From Thermoactinomyces vulgaris (GTDB lineage Bacteria; Bacillota; Bacilli; Thermoactinomycetales; Thermoactinomycetaceae): a DNA stretch of 64,000 nucleotides. The notes below the pieces were generated by a model that was given only the letters and a program-made list of their open reading frames with translations, was not told where the DNA came from and ran no database searches. Position numbers and translations under genes: made by a program. Every line of letters starts with the position of its first letter. Within the stretch, counting starts at the first letter, position 1. Where the stretch lies: assembly GCF_003688725.1 (NCBI RefSeq), contig NZ_REFP01000009.1, forward strand, positions 124,001 through 188,000, read 5' to 3'. Shown one piece after another: positions 1-8,918 of this stretch.

Positions 1-1
1 C

Positions 2-847
2 GGAAAGGAATTGTTTGTCCAATCGATTCACAGTGCCTCCGGTCGTGTGAAGGGGCCGTTCATTGTGCAAAATTGCGCGGCGATTCCGTCAACTTTGCTG
101 GAGGGGATCTTATTTGGCACGGTGAAAGGAGCGTTTACAGGTTCCGAAGATCGCCCGGGATTATTCGAATTGGCAGATGGAGGAACGTTGTTCCTGGATG
201 AAATCCAATCGATGCCGATTGAGTTGCAGGCCAAATTATTGCGGGCACTCGAGGAAGGCGGTGTCCGGCGCGTCGGGGATGCGAGATTCCGTTCGGTGGA
301 TGTGCGGATAATTGTGGCGACCAACGAAGATCTGCTCATCAGCATGCAAAAAGGAAAGTTGAGAAAAGACTTGTACTACCGCATCCATGTGGTGGGAATT
401 CATCTTCCTCCTTTGCGGGAGCGAAAAGACGACATCCCATGTTTGACCCGTTATTTTTTCAGGAAGTTAAAGGCCGAAATCGATTCGCCGGCCGGAGAAA
501 TCGACGATGAAGTGTTCCGGCTGTTCCATCAGTACCATTGGCCCGGAAATGTCAGGGAGTTGGCACATACCATTGAAGGGGCTTTGACGTTGGCGACCGA
601 AAAAAAACTGAGCGTCGACCATCTGCCCGCCCATTTCAAAAACAGAAAATCCGATGCCGGGATCCAATTATCAACTTTATTCAAAGAAAACAGCAAGTCG
701 CTGCGGGAAGTGGTGAGAGAAGTGGAGACCCGGTTGATCCGGCAGGCGATGAAAGAAACCGGAGGCAATGTGTTAAAAGCAGCCCGCCGGTTGGGGATTC
801 CGCGCCAGACCCTGCAATACAAATTGAAGAAAATCAACTCGGTTTAA
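2..847 (+). CDS. Sigma-54-dependent transcriptional activator, 3' part (probable lysine-catabolism regulator)
   Basis: The reading frame is already open at the left edge, so the N-terminal sensor domain and most of Walker A lie outside the window; the first residues seen (GKE) look like the end of Walker A. Visible parts of the AAA+ domain are the sigma-54 contact loop GAFTGS, Walker B (GGTLFLDEI) and the RLRERKDDI-like region PPLRERKDDI. A Fis-type helix-turn-helix ends the protein (GNVLKAARRLGIPRQTLQYK). Family knowledge: such proteins hydrolyse ATP to open RpoN (SigL) promoters, as RocR does for arginine catabolism. The gene ends about 60 bases before a sigma-54 promoter driving the lysine operon, so it is most likely that operon's activator (KamR-like). 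The effector is unknown because the sensor domain is missing. Confidence 0.9.
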   Translation, partial: GKELFVQSIHSASGRVKGPFIVQNCAAIPSTLLEGILFGTVKGAFTGSEDRPGLFELADGGTLFLDEIQSMPIELQAKLLRALEEGGVRRVGDARFRSVDVRIIVATNEDLLISMQKGKLRKDLYYRIHVVGIHLPPLRERKDDIPCLTRYFFRKLKAEIDSPAGEIDDEVFRLFHQYHWPGNVRELAHTIEGALTLATEKKLSVDHLPAHFKNRKSDAGIQLSTLFKENSKSLREVVREVETRLIRQAMKETGGNVLKAARRLGIPRQTLQYKLKKINSV

Positions 848-852
848 AAAGT

Positions 853-874
853 GCCCAAAAATGGGCTTTTTTTT
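853..874 (+). terminator. Rho-independent terminator after the sigma-54 activator
   Basis: A 5-bp stem (GCCCA/TGGGC) with an AAAA loop is followed by eight T residues. It separates the regulator gene from the lysine operon and so makes the operon depend on its own promoter. Confidence 0.75.
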
Positions 875-909
875 ATGTTAAAAAACCCGGGATGCCCCGT
901 GTTTTCGGT

Positions 910-925
910 TGGCACCGGATTTGCA
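910..925 (+). promoter_or_regulatory. Sigma-54 (-24/-12) promoter of the lysine catabolic operon
   Basis: TGGCAC, five bases, TTGCA. The invariant GG (911-912) and GC (923-924) are exactly 10 bases apart, as RpoN/SigL promoters require. It starts 44 bases before the kdd start and lies just downstream of a gene for a sigma-54 activator, so element and regulator support each other. Transcription would start near 936-938. The activator binding site was not identified. Confidence 0.9.
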
Positions 926-953
926 TGAATAAAGGGCGAGAGGAGGGAACGAC

Positions 954-1994
954 TTGATTTATCCGAAAGGCCACCCCTATGGTTTGCATCGTGTGATGGA
1001 ACCGGCCGGCGCGTTGCCGCAACCGGCTTGGAAGCTGAATGCGGATCCGATGGTTTATGACAATGAACTGCTGATTGAAGTGGATTGCTTAAACATTGAT
1101 TCCGCTTCTTTTCAGCAATTGAAAGAAGAAGCACGCCATGACGCCGGCAAGGTGGAAGAACAGATTTTGTCCATTGTTTCCCGACGCGGTAAAATGCACA
1201 ATCCGGTGACGGGATCCGGCGGCATGTTGATCGGCACGGTGCAAGAGGCCGGCCCCCGTTTTCCATCCCGTGACGTCAAAAAAGGGATGAAAATTGCCAC
1301 CTTGGTATCCCTGACACTGACGCCGCTTCACATCGAAAAAATCAAAAAAATACACATGGATACCGGTCAAGTCGAAATCAAGGGGCGGGCCGTCCTGTTT
1401 GCAAGCGGACCATTTGCCCTTTTGCCGGATGACATCCCGGAAAAAGTGGCACTGGCTGTGTTGGATGTATGTGGTGCCCCTGCCCAAACGGCCCGTCTGG
1501 TCCGGCCGCAGGACCGGGTGGTGGTGCTGGGAGCCGGCGGAAAGTCGGGGATGCTCAGTTTGTATCAGGCATGGAAAAAAGCGGGCAAGTCCGGGCAAGT
1601 GATCGCCATTGAGGCCAGCGAAAAGGCATGTCGGGAAATCCGTTCCCTTGGGCTGGTCCATGAAGTGATCCGGTTGAATGCCACGGATCCGATGGCGGTT
1701 TATGAGGCGGTTCACAAAGCCACCTGCGGGAAGCTGGCTGATTTGACCATCAACTGTGTCAACGCTTGTGATACGGAGCTTTCCTCCATTTTGGCCACCC
1801 GGGATCAAGGATTGGTTTATTTCTTCAGCATGGCGGTACAGTTTACCAAAGCAGCTTTGGGAGCCGAAGGAATGGGCAAGGACGTGCAAATGATGATTGG
1901 AAACGGCTATGCTCCCGGGCACGCAACGTTGGCTTTTCAGTCTCTTCGGGAATGTGACCGGTTGTTTCAAGCTTTTGCCAAACGCTATCAATGA
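954..1994 (+). CDS. kdd: L-erythro-3,5-diaminohexanoate dehydrogenase
   Basis: This is the NAD-dependent oxidative deamination step of lysine fermentation: 3,5-diaminohexanoate to 5-amino-3-oxohexanoate plus ammonia. The 346-residue protein has a medium-chain dehydrogenase-like layout with a dinucleotide-binding glycine stretch (VVVLGAGGKSG) near residues 184-194. The TTG start at 954 is supported by AGGAGGG at 941-947 with a 6-base gap. It is the first gene of the sigma-54 operon and lies 16 bases before kamA. The product acts between lysine 5,6-aminomutase (KamDE) and the cleavage enzyme Kce, whose gene is found about 29 kb downstream. Confidence 0.9.
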   Translation: MIYPKGHPYGLHRVMEPAGALPQPAWKLNADPMVYDNELLIEVDCLNIDSASFQQLKEEARHDAGKVEEQILSIVSRRGKMHNPVTGSGGMLIGTVQEAGPRFPSRDVKKGMKIATLVSLTLTPLHIEKIKKIHMDTGQVEIKGRAVLFASGPFALLPDDIPEKVALAVLDVCGAPAQTARLVRPQDRVVVLGAGGKSGMLSLYQAWKKAGKSGQVIAIEASEKACREIRSLGLVHEVIRLNATDPMAVYEAVHKATCGKLADLTINCVNACDTELSSILATRDQGLVYFFSMAVQFTKAALGAEGMGKDVQMMIGNGYAPGHATLAFQSLRECDRLFQAFAKRYQ

Positions 1995-2010
1995 AAGGGG
2001 TCGGAGACAG

Positions 2011-3267
2011 ATGAGAGATTGGCGTGAGATCGAACTGTGGAAAGATGTGACGGAGGAACAGTGGAATGACTGGCTGTGGCAACTGACGCACACCATCCGC
2101 ACGTTTGAAGACTTAAGCAAGGTGATCCGTTTGACGCCGGAAGAGATCGAAGGGGTGAAGATCTCCAAACAGACCATTCCGCTGAATATCACGCCGTATT
2201 ATGCACTGTTGATGGATCCCGATGATCCGCAAGATCCCATCCGGATGCAATCGGTGCCGGTTTCTGCCGAATTGGACCGCACTCCTTACGACATGGAAGA
2301 TCCGCTGTTGGAAGATACCGATTCCCCCGTCCCCGGATTGACCCATCGTTATCCGGACCGGGTCCTGTTTTTGATCACCAACCAATGCTCCATGTATTGC
2401 CGCTATTGTACGCGCCGCCGCTTTTCCGGGCAAATCGGGATGGGCGTTCCCAAAAAACAGATGGATGCCTGCCTCGACTACATCCGAAACACACCCGAGG
2501 TCAGGGACGTGCTGTTATCCGGGGGAGACGGATTATTGGTCAACGACCGGATTTTGGAGTATTTGCTGAAAAACCTGCGCGAAATTCCCCATGTGGAAAT
2601 CATCCGGATCGGAACCAGGGCCCCGGTTGTTTTCCCGCAACGGATCACTGAAAATTTGTGCAATATCTTAAAGAAATACCATCCGGTATGGCTGAACACG
2701 CATTTTAACCATCCGAAGGAAATCACGCCGGAAGCCAAACGGGCTTGTGAAATGTTGGCGGATGCAGGGGTGCCGCTGGGGAATCAGTCCGTGATTCTGG
2801 CCGGGGTCAATGACTGTCCGCATATCATGAAAAAATTGATGCATGAGTTGGTGAAAATCCGTGTCCGGCCTTATTACATTTACCAATGCGATTTATCGGA
2901 AGGCATCGGGCACTTCAGAACTCCTGTTTCCAAAGGATTGGAAATCATCGAGTATTTGCGGGGGCATACTTCCGGTTATGCCGTTCCCACGTTTGTGGTG
3001 GATGCCCCGGGAGGAGGAGGCAAAATTCCGCTCAGCCCGAATTATCTGATCTCGCAAAGCACCGAAAAAACCGTTTTGCGCAATTTTGAAGGAGTGATCA
3101 CCAGTTATCCCGAGCCGACCCATTACCAACCACATAACAAAGAAGAATGTGAATACTGCAGAGCAGCCGGGGAGCAAGTGGGAATCGCCGCTTTGATGAA
3201 CGATGAACGGATCAATCTGGAACCGAAACAATTGACACGGGAAGACCGGCGTGTCCATCCGTCTTAA
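2011..3267 (+). CDS. kamA: Lysine 2,3-aminomutase
   Basis: Radical-SAM, PLP-dependent enzyme converting L-lysine to L-beta-lysine. The 418-residue protein carries the CxxxCxxC cluster motif at C126, C130 and C133. A glycine-rich PLP site contains K338, which corresponds to the PLP lysine known in clostridial KamA. Two aspartates in the YQCDLSEG and VVDAPGG segments match the substrate-binding acids of the family, and a C-terminal CEYC motif fits the zinc site. The ATG at 2011 follows a purine-rich site (GAAAGGGG). Presence of KamB-E next door indicates catabolism, not only osmolyte (acetyl-beta-lysine) production. Confidence 0.97.
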   Translation: MRDWREIELWKDVTEEQWNDWLWQLTHTIRTFEDLSKVIRLTPEEIEGVKISKQTIPLNITPYYALLMDPDDPQDPIRMQSVPVSAELDRTPYDMEDPLLEDTDSPVPGLTHRYPDRVLFLITNQCSMYCRYCTRRRFSGQIGMGVPKKQMDACLDYIRNTPEVRDVLLSGGDGLLVNDRILEYLLKNLREIPHVEIIRIGTRAPVVFPQRITENLCNILKKYHPVWLNTHFNHPKEITPEAKRACEMLADAGVPLGNQSVILAGVNDCPHIMKKLMHELVKIRVRPYYIYQCDLSEGIGHFRTPVSKGLEIIEYLRGHTSGYAVPTFVVDAPGGGGKIPLSPNYLISQSTEKTVLRNFEGVITSYPEPTHYQPHNKEECEYCRAAGEQVGIAALMNDERINLEPKQLTREDRRVHPS

Positions 3268-3277
3268 GGAACCGGCC

Positions 3278-4309
3278 ATGGGCTTAAAAATAGATATCTC
3301 CTCCTTGTCTGTCATCGGACTGTCCAAAAACGCCGGAAAAACAACCGTGTTGAATGCGTTGATCCGCGATGCCCCCAAGGCCGGTGTGCTTGGGATATTA
3401 AGCATGGGCGTGGACGGGGAGAAACATGATGCCATAAGCGGCAGGGAAAAGCCTTTGATCCGGGTGAGGGAGAATATGCTGGTGGCCACTTCCGCTCACT
3501 GGTTGAACCGTCAACCGGGGCACTGGGAAGTGATTCAATCCTGCGGAATCCAATCGGTGATGGGGGAAGTGTTCATTGCCCGCGCCAAACGGGAGGGACC
3601 GGTTCTGTTGGCAGGTCTTCCTTCCAAAAGCGGGGCGGAACGGGCGATGGAGTTTTTGAGGCAGGCCGGTGCACAAAAAATCCTGTTGGACGGGGCTTAT
3701 GACCGAAGATCGCCGTCCAGTCCCCAACTGACCGATGCAACCATTCTCGTCATCGGGGCTTCCCTTGATCCAAATTTTGCAGAGGTCCTCCGCAAAGCCG
3801 GGGAATGGAGCCGCTTGCTGCGCTTGAAGGCATGCAGCCATTTTCCGGAACAAAAAGCCGGAGCCTTGGCTTTGGAAAAAAAGCGGGTGGTCGGAGTTCT
3901 CCGCAACCGCATCGAACTGCTTCCTTTCACCGGTTTGTTTTCCGTCCGGGAGGACGGAGAATGGTTGCAAAAAGAATGGCAGGCACTGGCGATCAGCGGA
4001 GCGTTGACCGATCGGATGTTGCAAACTTTTCTCCGCTCCCGGAGGGCCGTCCGCATCATCGTTCCGGACATTACGCATTTATTTGTCAGTATGCCGGTGC
4101 TTCGCCGTTTTTACAAGCAAGGAGGGGAGATTCGCGTCCTGAAACCGATCCGTCTCCTTCAGGTGGCCGTCAACCCGGAATCGCCGGACGGATATTCCTT
4201 TCCCCCCGGGGAAATGAAAGAAAAAATCGGCCGCCTTTTCTTTCCCGTCCCCGTGGTGGATGTGATGAGGGACCGGCATGAGCAGGGAGTGTGGTGTGAT
4301 GTTTTGTGA
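3278..4309 (+). CDS. kamB: Lysine 5,6-aminomutase reactivase subunit KamB
   Basis: A 343-residue P-loop protein with Walker A GLSKNAGKTT at residues 14-23. Family knowledge: KamB, with the MutS-like KamC, restores lysine 5,6-aminomutase when its adenosylcobalamin becomes damaged. I prefer the ATG at 3278, which has AAGGA seven bases upstream, over the in-frame GTG at 3251 inside kamA. It overlaps kamC by 11 bases, which suggests coupled translation. The assignment rests mainly on position between kamA and kamC plus the P-loop; the rest of the sequence has few general landmarks. Confidence 0.88.
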   Translation: MGLKIDISSLSVIGLSKNAGKTTVLNALIRDAPKAGVLGILSMGVDGEKHDAISGREKPLIRVRENMLVATSAHWLNRQPGHWEVIQSCGIQSVMGEVFIARAKREGPVLLAGLPSKSGAERAMEFLRQAGAQKILLDGAYDRRSPSSPQLTDATILVIGASLDPNFAEVLRKAGEWSRLLRLKACSHFPEQKAGALALEKKRVVGVLRNRIELLPFTGLFSVREDGEWLQKEWQALAISGALTDRMLQTFLRSRRAVRIIVPDITHLFVSMPVLRRFYKQGGEIRVLKPIRLLQVAVNPESPDGYSFPPGEMKEKIGRLFFPVPVVDVMRDRHEQGVWCDVL

Positions 4310-5909
4310 TGAGCGTACTGCCAAAGAAATCGGCCTCTCGGTTTGCCTGGACTTGTTTCAGCCGCTCACCCCTTACGGAAGAGAGCAAAAGGATTGCCGG
4401 CCGTTTTTGCCGGGAGAGGAAGAAGCCTGGCAGCAATGTTTACAAGAGCAAGCAGAGATCAAAAAGCAATTTGACGCTTTTTCCATACGGGAACCGGTTC
4501 ATGCCCTTCTCACCGAAATCCCGGACATTTCCTCTGTATTACGGAAACTGGAGGAGTTCCGGTTATTGGACTTGACCGAATGGTTCCAACTGAAAACCTT
4601 TTTATACAGCACGCAGAAGCTCCATTCGCTGTTGAAACAAACCACGCTCTTCCGCATGATTCTCAAAAACAAAGCGATGGAAAAGCGGTGCGAAAAGGCT
4701 TTTCTCCTTTTAAATCCCGCCAAAACGCACACATCTTCTTTTTGGTTTGATGATGCCTATGATGACCGTTTGAGAGAAGCCAGAAAAACGCTCAGGAAAT
4801 TGCAGGCAAAAGTCAAACGGGATCAGGAACAAAAGGCGGTAAGGATTGCGGAAAAAACCGGGCAAACTTGCAACCGGTTTGGAGAATGGGTGGTGCCCCG
4901 GGATACAGAAGGGGACCGGTTGTTAAAAGAAGAGGCGGAATTGATGCTGGTTCGGCAAACGTCCCATGAATCGGTTTACCGCTTAAAAAACGAGCATCCC
5001 TTGTCGTGTGAAATTGCCGCATGGGAAGAACAGATCGCCCGGATCGAACAGGAAATCAACTGGTGGTTGGTAAAAGAACTGGTCCCGTTGGTCCCGGATT
5101 TCCGTGAATGGATGGTTCACATCACCCGGCTTGATCTGCAATGGGCCCGGATCCGGGCGGCCGAACACTGGCAAGGAGTCCGCCCGCGCTGGTCCAAAAA
5201 TCAATTCCGGGTGAAAGGCGCTTTCCATCCTGCCTTGGAGCAAAAGCTGAACGAACGCGGACAATCCATGACCCGTGTGGATTGTTCCATCCGGCGCGGG
5301 GTGACGGTGATCATCGGCCCCAATATGGGGGGGAAAACGGTCGGATTAAAAACATTCGGGTTGATTGCTGTCTTGGCGCAATACGGATTTTTTGTCCCGG
5401 CTGCCGCCTGTGACATGCCTTTGTTTTCCTGGGTTGCCGGTTTGATCGGTGACGGACAGGGAATCCGGCAAGGGCTAAGCCGTTTTGGTGCAGAAATGGT
5501 CCGGTTTCGTGAGTTTTTACAGCTTCCGGGAACGGGACTGTTGTTGTTGGATGAAACGGGAAGCGGAACCAATCCGGTGGAAGGAGGGGCATTGGCCCGG
5601 GCCGTCACGGCTTTTCTTGCCAAAGAGCGGCACTATTCCGTGCATGTGACGCATTATCAGGAGGTTCTGGAAGTCAAAGGCATCCGCCTGTACCAAGTGG
5701 CCGGGATTTCCGGGCGGATGGCCGAAGCCGGTGCATTTCTTCCCGATACTCTTGAAAAAAGGATGGATTACCGGCTGATCCCGGTCAAAGAGGGACGAAA
5801 AAGCATCCCGCATGAAGCCATCCGGATTGCTGAAGCCATTGGTCTGCCTCCCGAAATCATCCGGATGGCCAAACAACAAGCGGGGGAGAAAGCGGGGGAG
5901 GAACAGTGA
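4299..5909 (+). CDS. kamC: Lysine 5,6-aminomutase reactivase ATPase KamC (MutS-like)
   Basis: The 536-residue protein resembles the C-terminal half of MutS: a lever-like helical region followed by the ABC-type ATPase. Walker A GPNMGGKT is at residues 340-347 and Walker B is the LLLLDETGSGTNP segment. The N-terminal mismatch-recognition domains of DNA-repair MutS are absent, so a mismatch repair role is unlikely. The ATG at 4299, with GGGAG nine bases upstream, is preferred to the ATG at 4278. The stop overlaps the kamD GTG start (GTGA). It probably acts with KamB to exchange inactive cobalamin on KamDE. Confidence 0.92.
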   Translation: MFCDERTAKEIGLSVCLDLFQPLTPYGREQKDCRPFLPGEEEAWQQCLQEQAEIKKQFDAFSIREPVHALLTEIPDISSVLRKLEEFRLLDLTEWFQLKTFLYSTQKLHSLLKQTTLFRMILKNKAMEKRCEKAFLLLNPAKTHTSSFWFDDAYDDRLREARKTLRKLQAKVKRDQEQKAVRIAEKTGQTCNRFGEWVVPRDTEGDRLLKEEAELMLVRQTSHESVYRLKNEHPLSCEIAAWEEQIARIEQEINWWLVKELVPLVPDFREWMVHITRLDLQWARIRAAEHWQGVRPRWSKNQFRVKGAFHPALEQKLNERGQSMTRVDCSIRRGVTVIIGPNMGGKTVGLKTFGLIAVLAQYGFFVPAAACDMPLFSWVAGLIGDGQGIRQGLSRFGAEMVRFREFLQLPGTGLLLLDETGSGTNPVEGGALARAVTAFLAKERHYSVHVTHYQEVLEVKGIRLYQVAGISGRMAEAGAFLPDTLEKRMDYRLIPVKEGRKSIPHEAIRIAEAIGLPPEIIRMAKQQAGEKAGEEQ

Positions 5910-7486
5910 ATAAATTGAGGCTGGATCCTGAGAAAATCGCGCGTGCGCGTCAAGCGGCCAAAAAGATCGCCACCCAAGTGGACCGGTTGGTTTCCGATCA
6001 CACCACGGTTGCGGTGGAACGGACGGTTTTGCGTTGTTTTGGAATCGACGGGGTGAATGAAGATGGAGTGCCGCTGGCCAATGTGGTTGTGGATCACTTG
6101 CTGGAAAGAGGACAATTGGAAACGGGTGCCGCTTATTGGGTTTTAAATGCGATGGTGATCAACGGGTGTTCGGCGCAGTATGTCGCGGAACAAGTGGCGG
6201 AGGGAAAATGGGATTTGGTGCAACTCCGCCGTGCCCCCTTGGCTGAGATTCAGGAAAAAGGAAAGCAAATGTCCGCTCTGGCTCTGGATGAGATTTGGAA
6301 AAACCGGATGGTGCGACAGCAGTGGACCGGGAAAACCGGGGAGAGAAAAAATCCTTATTTGTATGTGATCGTGGCAACCGGCGACATCTACGAAGATGTT
6401 GTGCAGGCCAAGTCTGCGGCCCGCCAGGGGGCGGATATTATCGCCGTGATCCGCAGCACGGGTCAGAGTTTGCTGGACTATGTGCCTTATGGCGCGACAC
6501 GGGAAGGGTACGGGGGGACGTTTGCCACCCAGGAGAATTTCCGGATCATGCGGAAAGCGCTGGATGAAGTCAGCCGGGAAGAGGGGCGGTATATTTATCT
6601 GTGCAATTATTGCTCGGGGTTATGCATGCCGGAAATTGCCGCCATGGGAGCGTTTGAGCGGTTGGATGTTATGCTGAATGATGCCCTGTACGGGATTTTG
6701 TTCAGGGATATCAACATGCAGCGAACCCTGATCGACCAATCGTTTTCCCGCATGATCAACAGTTATGCCGGCATCATGATCAATACCGGGGAAGACAATT
6801 ATTTGACAACAGCCGATGCCGTAAAAAGCGCGCATACCGTGCTGGCGTCGCAATTCATCAATGAACAGTTGGCGCTGTTGTCGGGACTTCCCCCGGAGCA
6901 AATGGGACTCGGCCATGCGTTTGAAATGAATCCGGATTTGGAAGACGGGTTGCTGTGGGAAATTGCCCAGGCCCAGATGGCAAGGCAAATCTTTCCCAAT
7001 GCCCCCTTGAAGTATATGCCGCCGACCAAACACATGACCGGAAATATTTTTAAGGGCCATATCCAAAATGCACTGTTTAATTTGGTCGGCATCATGACGA
7101 ACCAAGGGGTGCAATTGCTTGGCATGATGACCGAAGCCATGCATACACCACATATCCATGACCGGCAACTGGCCATCGAAAATGCCCGGTACATTTTCCG
7201 CAATGCCCGCCATTTGGGAGAAGAAATCTGCTTCCGGCCAGGGGGGCGCATCGAACAAAGAGCCCGCCATGTTTTGGAGGAAGCGATGAAACTATTGGAA
7301 GAAATTCGTGAAACCGGCTTGTTTTATGCTTTGGAAAAAGGCATGTTTGCCGATGTGAAACGGTCAAGGACCGGAGGAAAGGGGCTGGAAGGGGTTCTCA
7401 AAAAAAGCCGTGACTATTATAACCCGATTGAAGCGGAACTCCGGTTGCGTCTCGGATTGAAACCAAGGGAGGGGGTTGGACGTTGA
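5906..7486 (+). CDS. kamD: Lysine 5,6-aminomutase, alpha subunit
   Basis: Large catalytic (TIM-barrel) subunit of the adenosylcobalamin and PLP enzyme that moves the terminal amino group of beta-lysine or D-lysine to carbon 5. Length is 526 residues, usual for the family. The GTG start at 5906 overlaps the kamC stop, and the gene ends by overlapping the kamE TTG start, so kamC, kamD and kamE look translationally coupled. No interruption or frameshift is visible. Confidence 0.95.
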   Translation: MNKLRLDPEKIARARQAAKKIATQVDRLVSDHTTVAVERTVLRCFGIDGVNEDGVPLANVVVDHLLERGQLETGAAYWVLNAMVINGCSAQYVAEQVAEGKWDLVQLRRAPLAEIQEKGKQMSALALDEIWKNRMVRQQWTGKTGERKNPYLYVIVATGDIYEDVVQAKSAARQGADIIAVIRSTGQSLLDYVPYGATREGYGGTFATQENFRIMRKALDEVSREEGRYIYLCNYCSGLCMPEIAAMGAFERLDVMLNDALYGILFRDINMQRTLIDQSFSRMINSYAGIMINTGEDNYLTTADAVKSAHTVLASQFINEQLALLSGLPPEQMGLGHAFEMNPDLEDGLLWEIAQAQMARQIFPNAPLKYMPPTKHMTGNIFKGHIQNALFNLVGIMTNQGVQLLGMMTEAMHTPHIHDRQLAIENARYIFRNARHLGEEICFRPGGRIEQRARHVLEEAMKLLEEIRETGLFYALEKGMFADVKRSRTGGKGLEGVLKKSRDYYNPIEAELRLRLGLKPREGVGR

Positions 7487-8241
7487 AGGCGGATTTGACC
7501 CGTGTGAAACCGTATGGCGACACACTGAATGACGGCATGGTCCAGCTGAGTTTCAGCATGCCGGTTCCGTATGGTGAAGAAGCCCGGGAAGCAGCCAGAC
7601 AACTGGCGATGAAAATGGGGCTGGATGAACCGCAAGTGTACCATATGAAAGACCTGACGGAAGGCTTCACTTTCTTCATCGTTTACGGAAAATGCCGCCA
7701 TGCCGTTGATTTCACGGCCATCCGGGTTCCGAAAGTGGACAGTGTCCGCATGGATTTTGATCAGATCAATCAGTATATCCGGGAGAACATCGGAAGGAAA
7801 GTGGTTGTGGTCGGGGCGTGCACCGGAACGGACGCACACACGGTCGGCATTGACGCGATCATGAATATGAAAGGTTATCACGGGGAATACGGACTGGAAC
7901 GGTATCCGGAAATCGAGGCTTACAATCTGGGAAGCCAGGTTGAAAACGAAGTGTTGATGGAAGAAGCTTTAAAGAAAAAGGCCGATGTGATTTTGGTTTC
8001 CCAAGTGGTGACCCAAAAAGGGGCCCACATCCAAACGCTTACCGGGTTGGTGGAATTGATGGAAGCGGAAGGGGTGCGGGACCGGTTTATCCTGATATGC
8101 GGAGGCCCCCGCATTCATCATGAACTGGCTTTGGAGTTGGGGTTTGATGCCGGTTTCGGCCCCGGCACATTGGCCCCGGATGTCGCTTCGTACTTTGTGC
8201 AGGAACTGGTTCGCCGCCAAAACCGGTCCCGGATGTTGTAA
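7483..8241 (+). CDS. kamE: Lysine 5,6-aminomutase, beta subunit (B12-binding)
   Basis: Small subunit that carries the cobalamin. The DxHxxG base-off B12 motif is visible as DAHTVG at residues 117-122. K130 in MNMKGYHG sits where the family's PLP-forming lysine is expected. Length is 252 residues. The TTG start at 7483 overlaps the kamD stop and has AGGGAGGGGG seven bases upstream. It is the last gene of the operon and is followed directly by a terminator. Confidence 0.95.
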   Translation: MKADLTRVKPYGDTLNDGMVQLSFSMPVPYGEEAREAARQLAMKMGLDEPQVYHMKDLTEGFTFFIVYGKCRHAVDFTAIRVPKVDSVRMDFDQINQYIRENIGRKVVVVGACTGTDAHTVGIDAIMNMKGYHGEYGLERYPEIEAYNLGSQVENEVLMEEALKKKADVILVSQVVTQKGAHIQTLTGLVELMEAEGVRDRFILICGGPRIHHELALELGFDAGFGPGTLAPDVASYFVQELVRRQNRSRML

Positions 8242-8268
8242 AAGGCTGACGCCAGCGCCAGCCTTTTT
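8241..8268 (+). terminator. Terminator at the end of the kam operon
   Basis: Stem AAAGGCTG/CAGCCTTT (8241-8248 with 8259-8266) runs into a T run. It lies between convergent genes and could also act weakly on the reverse-strand cassette, whose last gene ends at 8271. Confidence 0.8.
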
Positions 8269-8270
8269 CT

Positions 8271-8624
8271 TTAAAACGAAAATTCGGGAGGAGACAAGGG
8301 GATTTCATTTTCCTGGTAAACTTTTCTTACATAGACCAGATAGTAGGATCGGAACTCCTTGTTGTTTAAGGGATGAATTTCAATCAATTCTTTTTTCTCC
8401 AACTGTTCCATGGCAAAGGAAACACGCGAATAGGGAAAATCCATTTCCTTGGCCAACCGGAAATGGTTGATAATCAGCCCCCGTGGCGGAATATTCACTC
8501 TGAAAATGGTATCTTTTTTAGCGACAGGAGAGGCCAAGCGGCTCAGTTCGTAGTAAACGAATCGTTCCATGGGAGGGAGTTTGTCAACGACAGAATACGG
8601 GATTTGAAAAGAATGAGGCTTCAT
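8271..8624 (-). CDS. Winged-helix-like protein, third gene of the ParM-like cassette
   Basis: A 117-residue protein not recognised by name. The pattern around residues 18-80 (a helix with MERFVYYELSRLA, a beta turn with NIPPRGLI, then helices ending in a basic MEQLEKKELIEI stretch) resembles the winged helix of DnaD-like or plasmid/phage replication proteins. That is pattern recognition only. The start is ATG with an AGGAG-type site upstream on the reverse strand. It lies 27 bases after the ribbon-helix-helix-like gene in the same orientation, so probably the same transcript. Possible roles: an accessory DNA-binding factor for the actin-like system, or a remnant of a replication gene. Confidence 0.6.
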   Translation of the reverse strand: MKPHSFQIPYSVVDKLPPMERFVYYELSRLASPVAKKDTIFRVNIPPRGLIINHFRLAKEMDFPYSRVSFAMEQLEKKELIEIHPLNNKEFRSYYLVYVRKVYQENEIPLSPPEFSF

Positions 8625-8651
8625 ATTCTCTCTCTCCTATTCTATATAAAC

Positions 8652-8918
8652 TTAATAATCAAACGGGATGCCACTGGCTTTAATCTCTTGAAAAGAGGAT
8701 GGAGGTACATTTTGACTCGACAGCATCCGGGAATTTTTCACGGGAGAAAGATCTTTGGCAGGTTGCAATTGGCCCATGCAATAGGCAAACAACAGGTTTT
8801 TGACAAGTCCGGAAAAGTTGATGTCTTCCCGGTCTGCCAACTTGAGCAGTTCCAGTTCCACCGCATCTTCGGTATTAAAGGAAACTTGTCTTCTTTCCCT
8901 CTTTTTATATTCCCTCAT
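8652..8918 (-). CDS. Small ribbon-helix-helix-like protein, candidate ParR partner
   Basis: An 88-residue protein. The basic N-terminus (REYKKRERRQVSFNT) followed by a helix-turn-helix pattern (AVELELLKLADREDINFSGLVKNLL) fits a CopG/MetJ-type ribbon-helix-helix fold, the fold of ParR adaptors in plasmid partition. The C-terminal 35 residues are low in predicted structure, as expected for a tail that contacts the actin filament. Its ATG overlaps the stop of the upstream ParM-like gene (ATGA), a strong sign of coupled expression. No database check was possible, so the partner role is inferred from fold pattern and context. Confidence 0.65.
   Translation of the reverse strand: MREYKKRERRQVSFNTEDAVELELLKLADREDINFSGLVKNLLFAYCMGQLQPAKDLSPVKNSRMLSSQNVPPSSFQEIKASGIPFDY

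Noticed and set aside
848-953. Lysine riboswitch ahead of the kam operon
   Set aside because: The leader after the sigma-54 start point is under 20 bases, far too short.
1089-2192. 367-codon open frame on the reverse strand
   Set aside because: It lies antisense to kdd and kamA, whose products are well recognised; it reads as low-quality, Phe/His/Ser-rich shadow coding.
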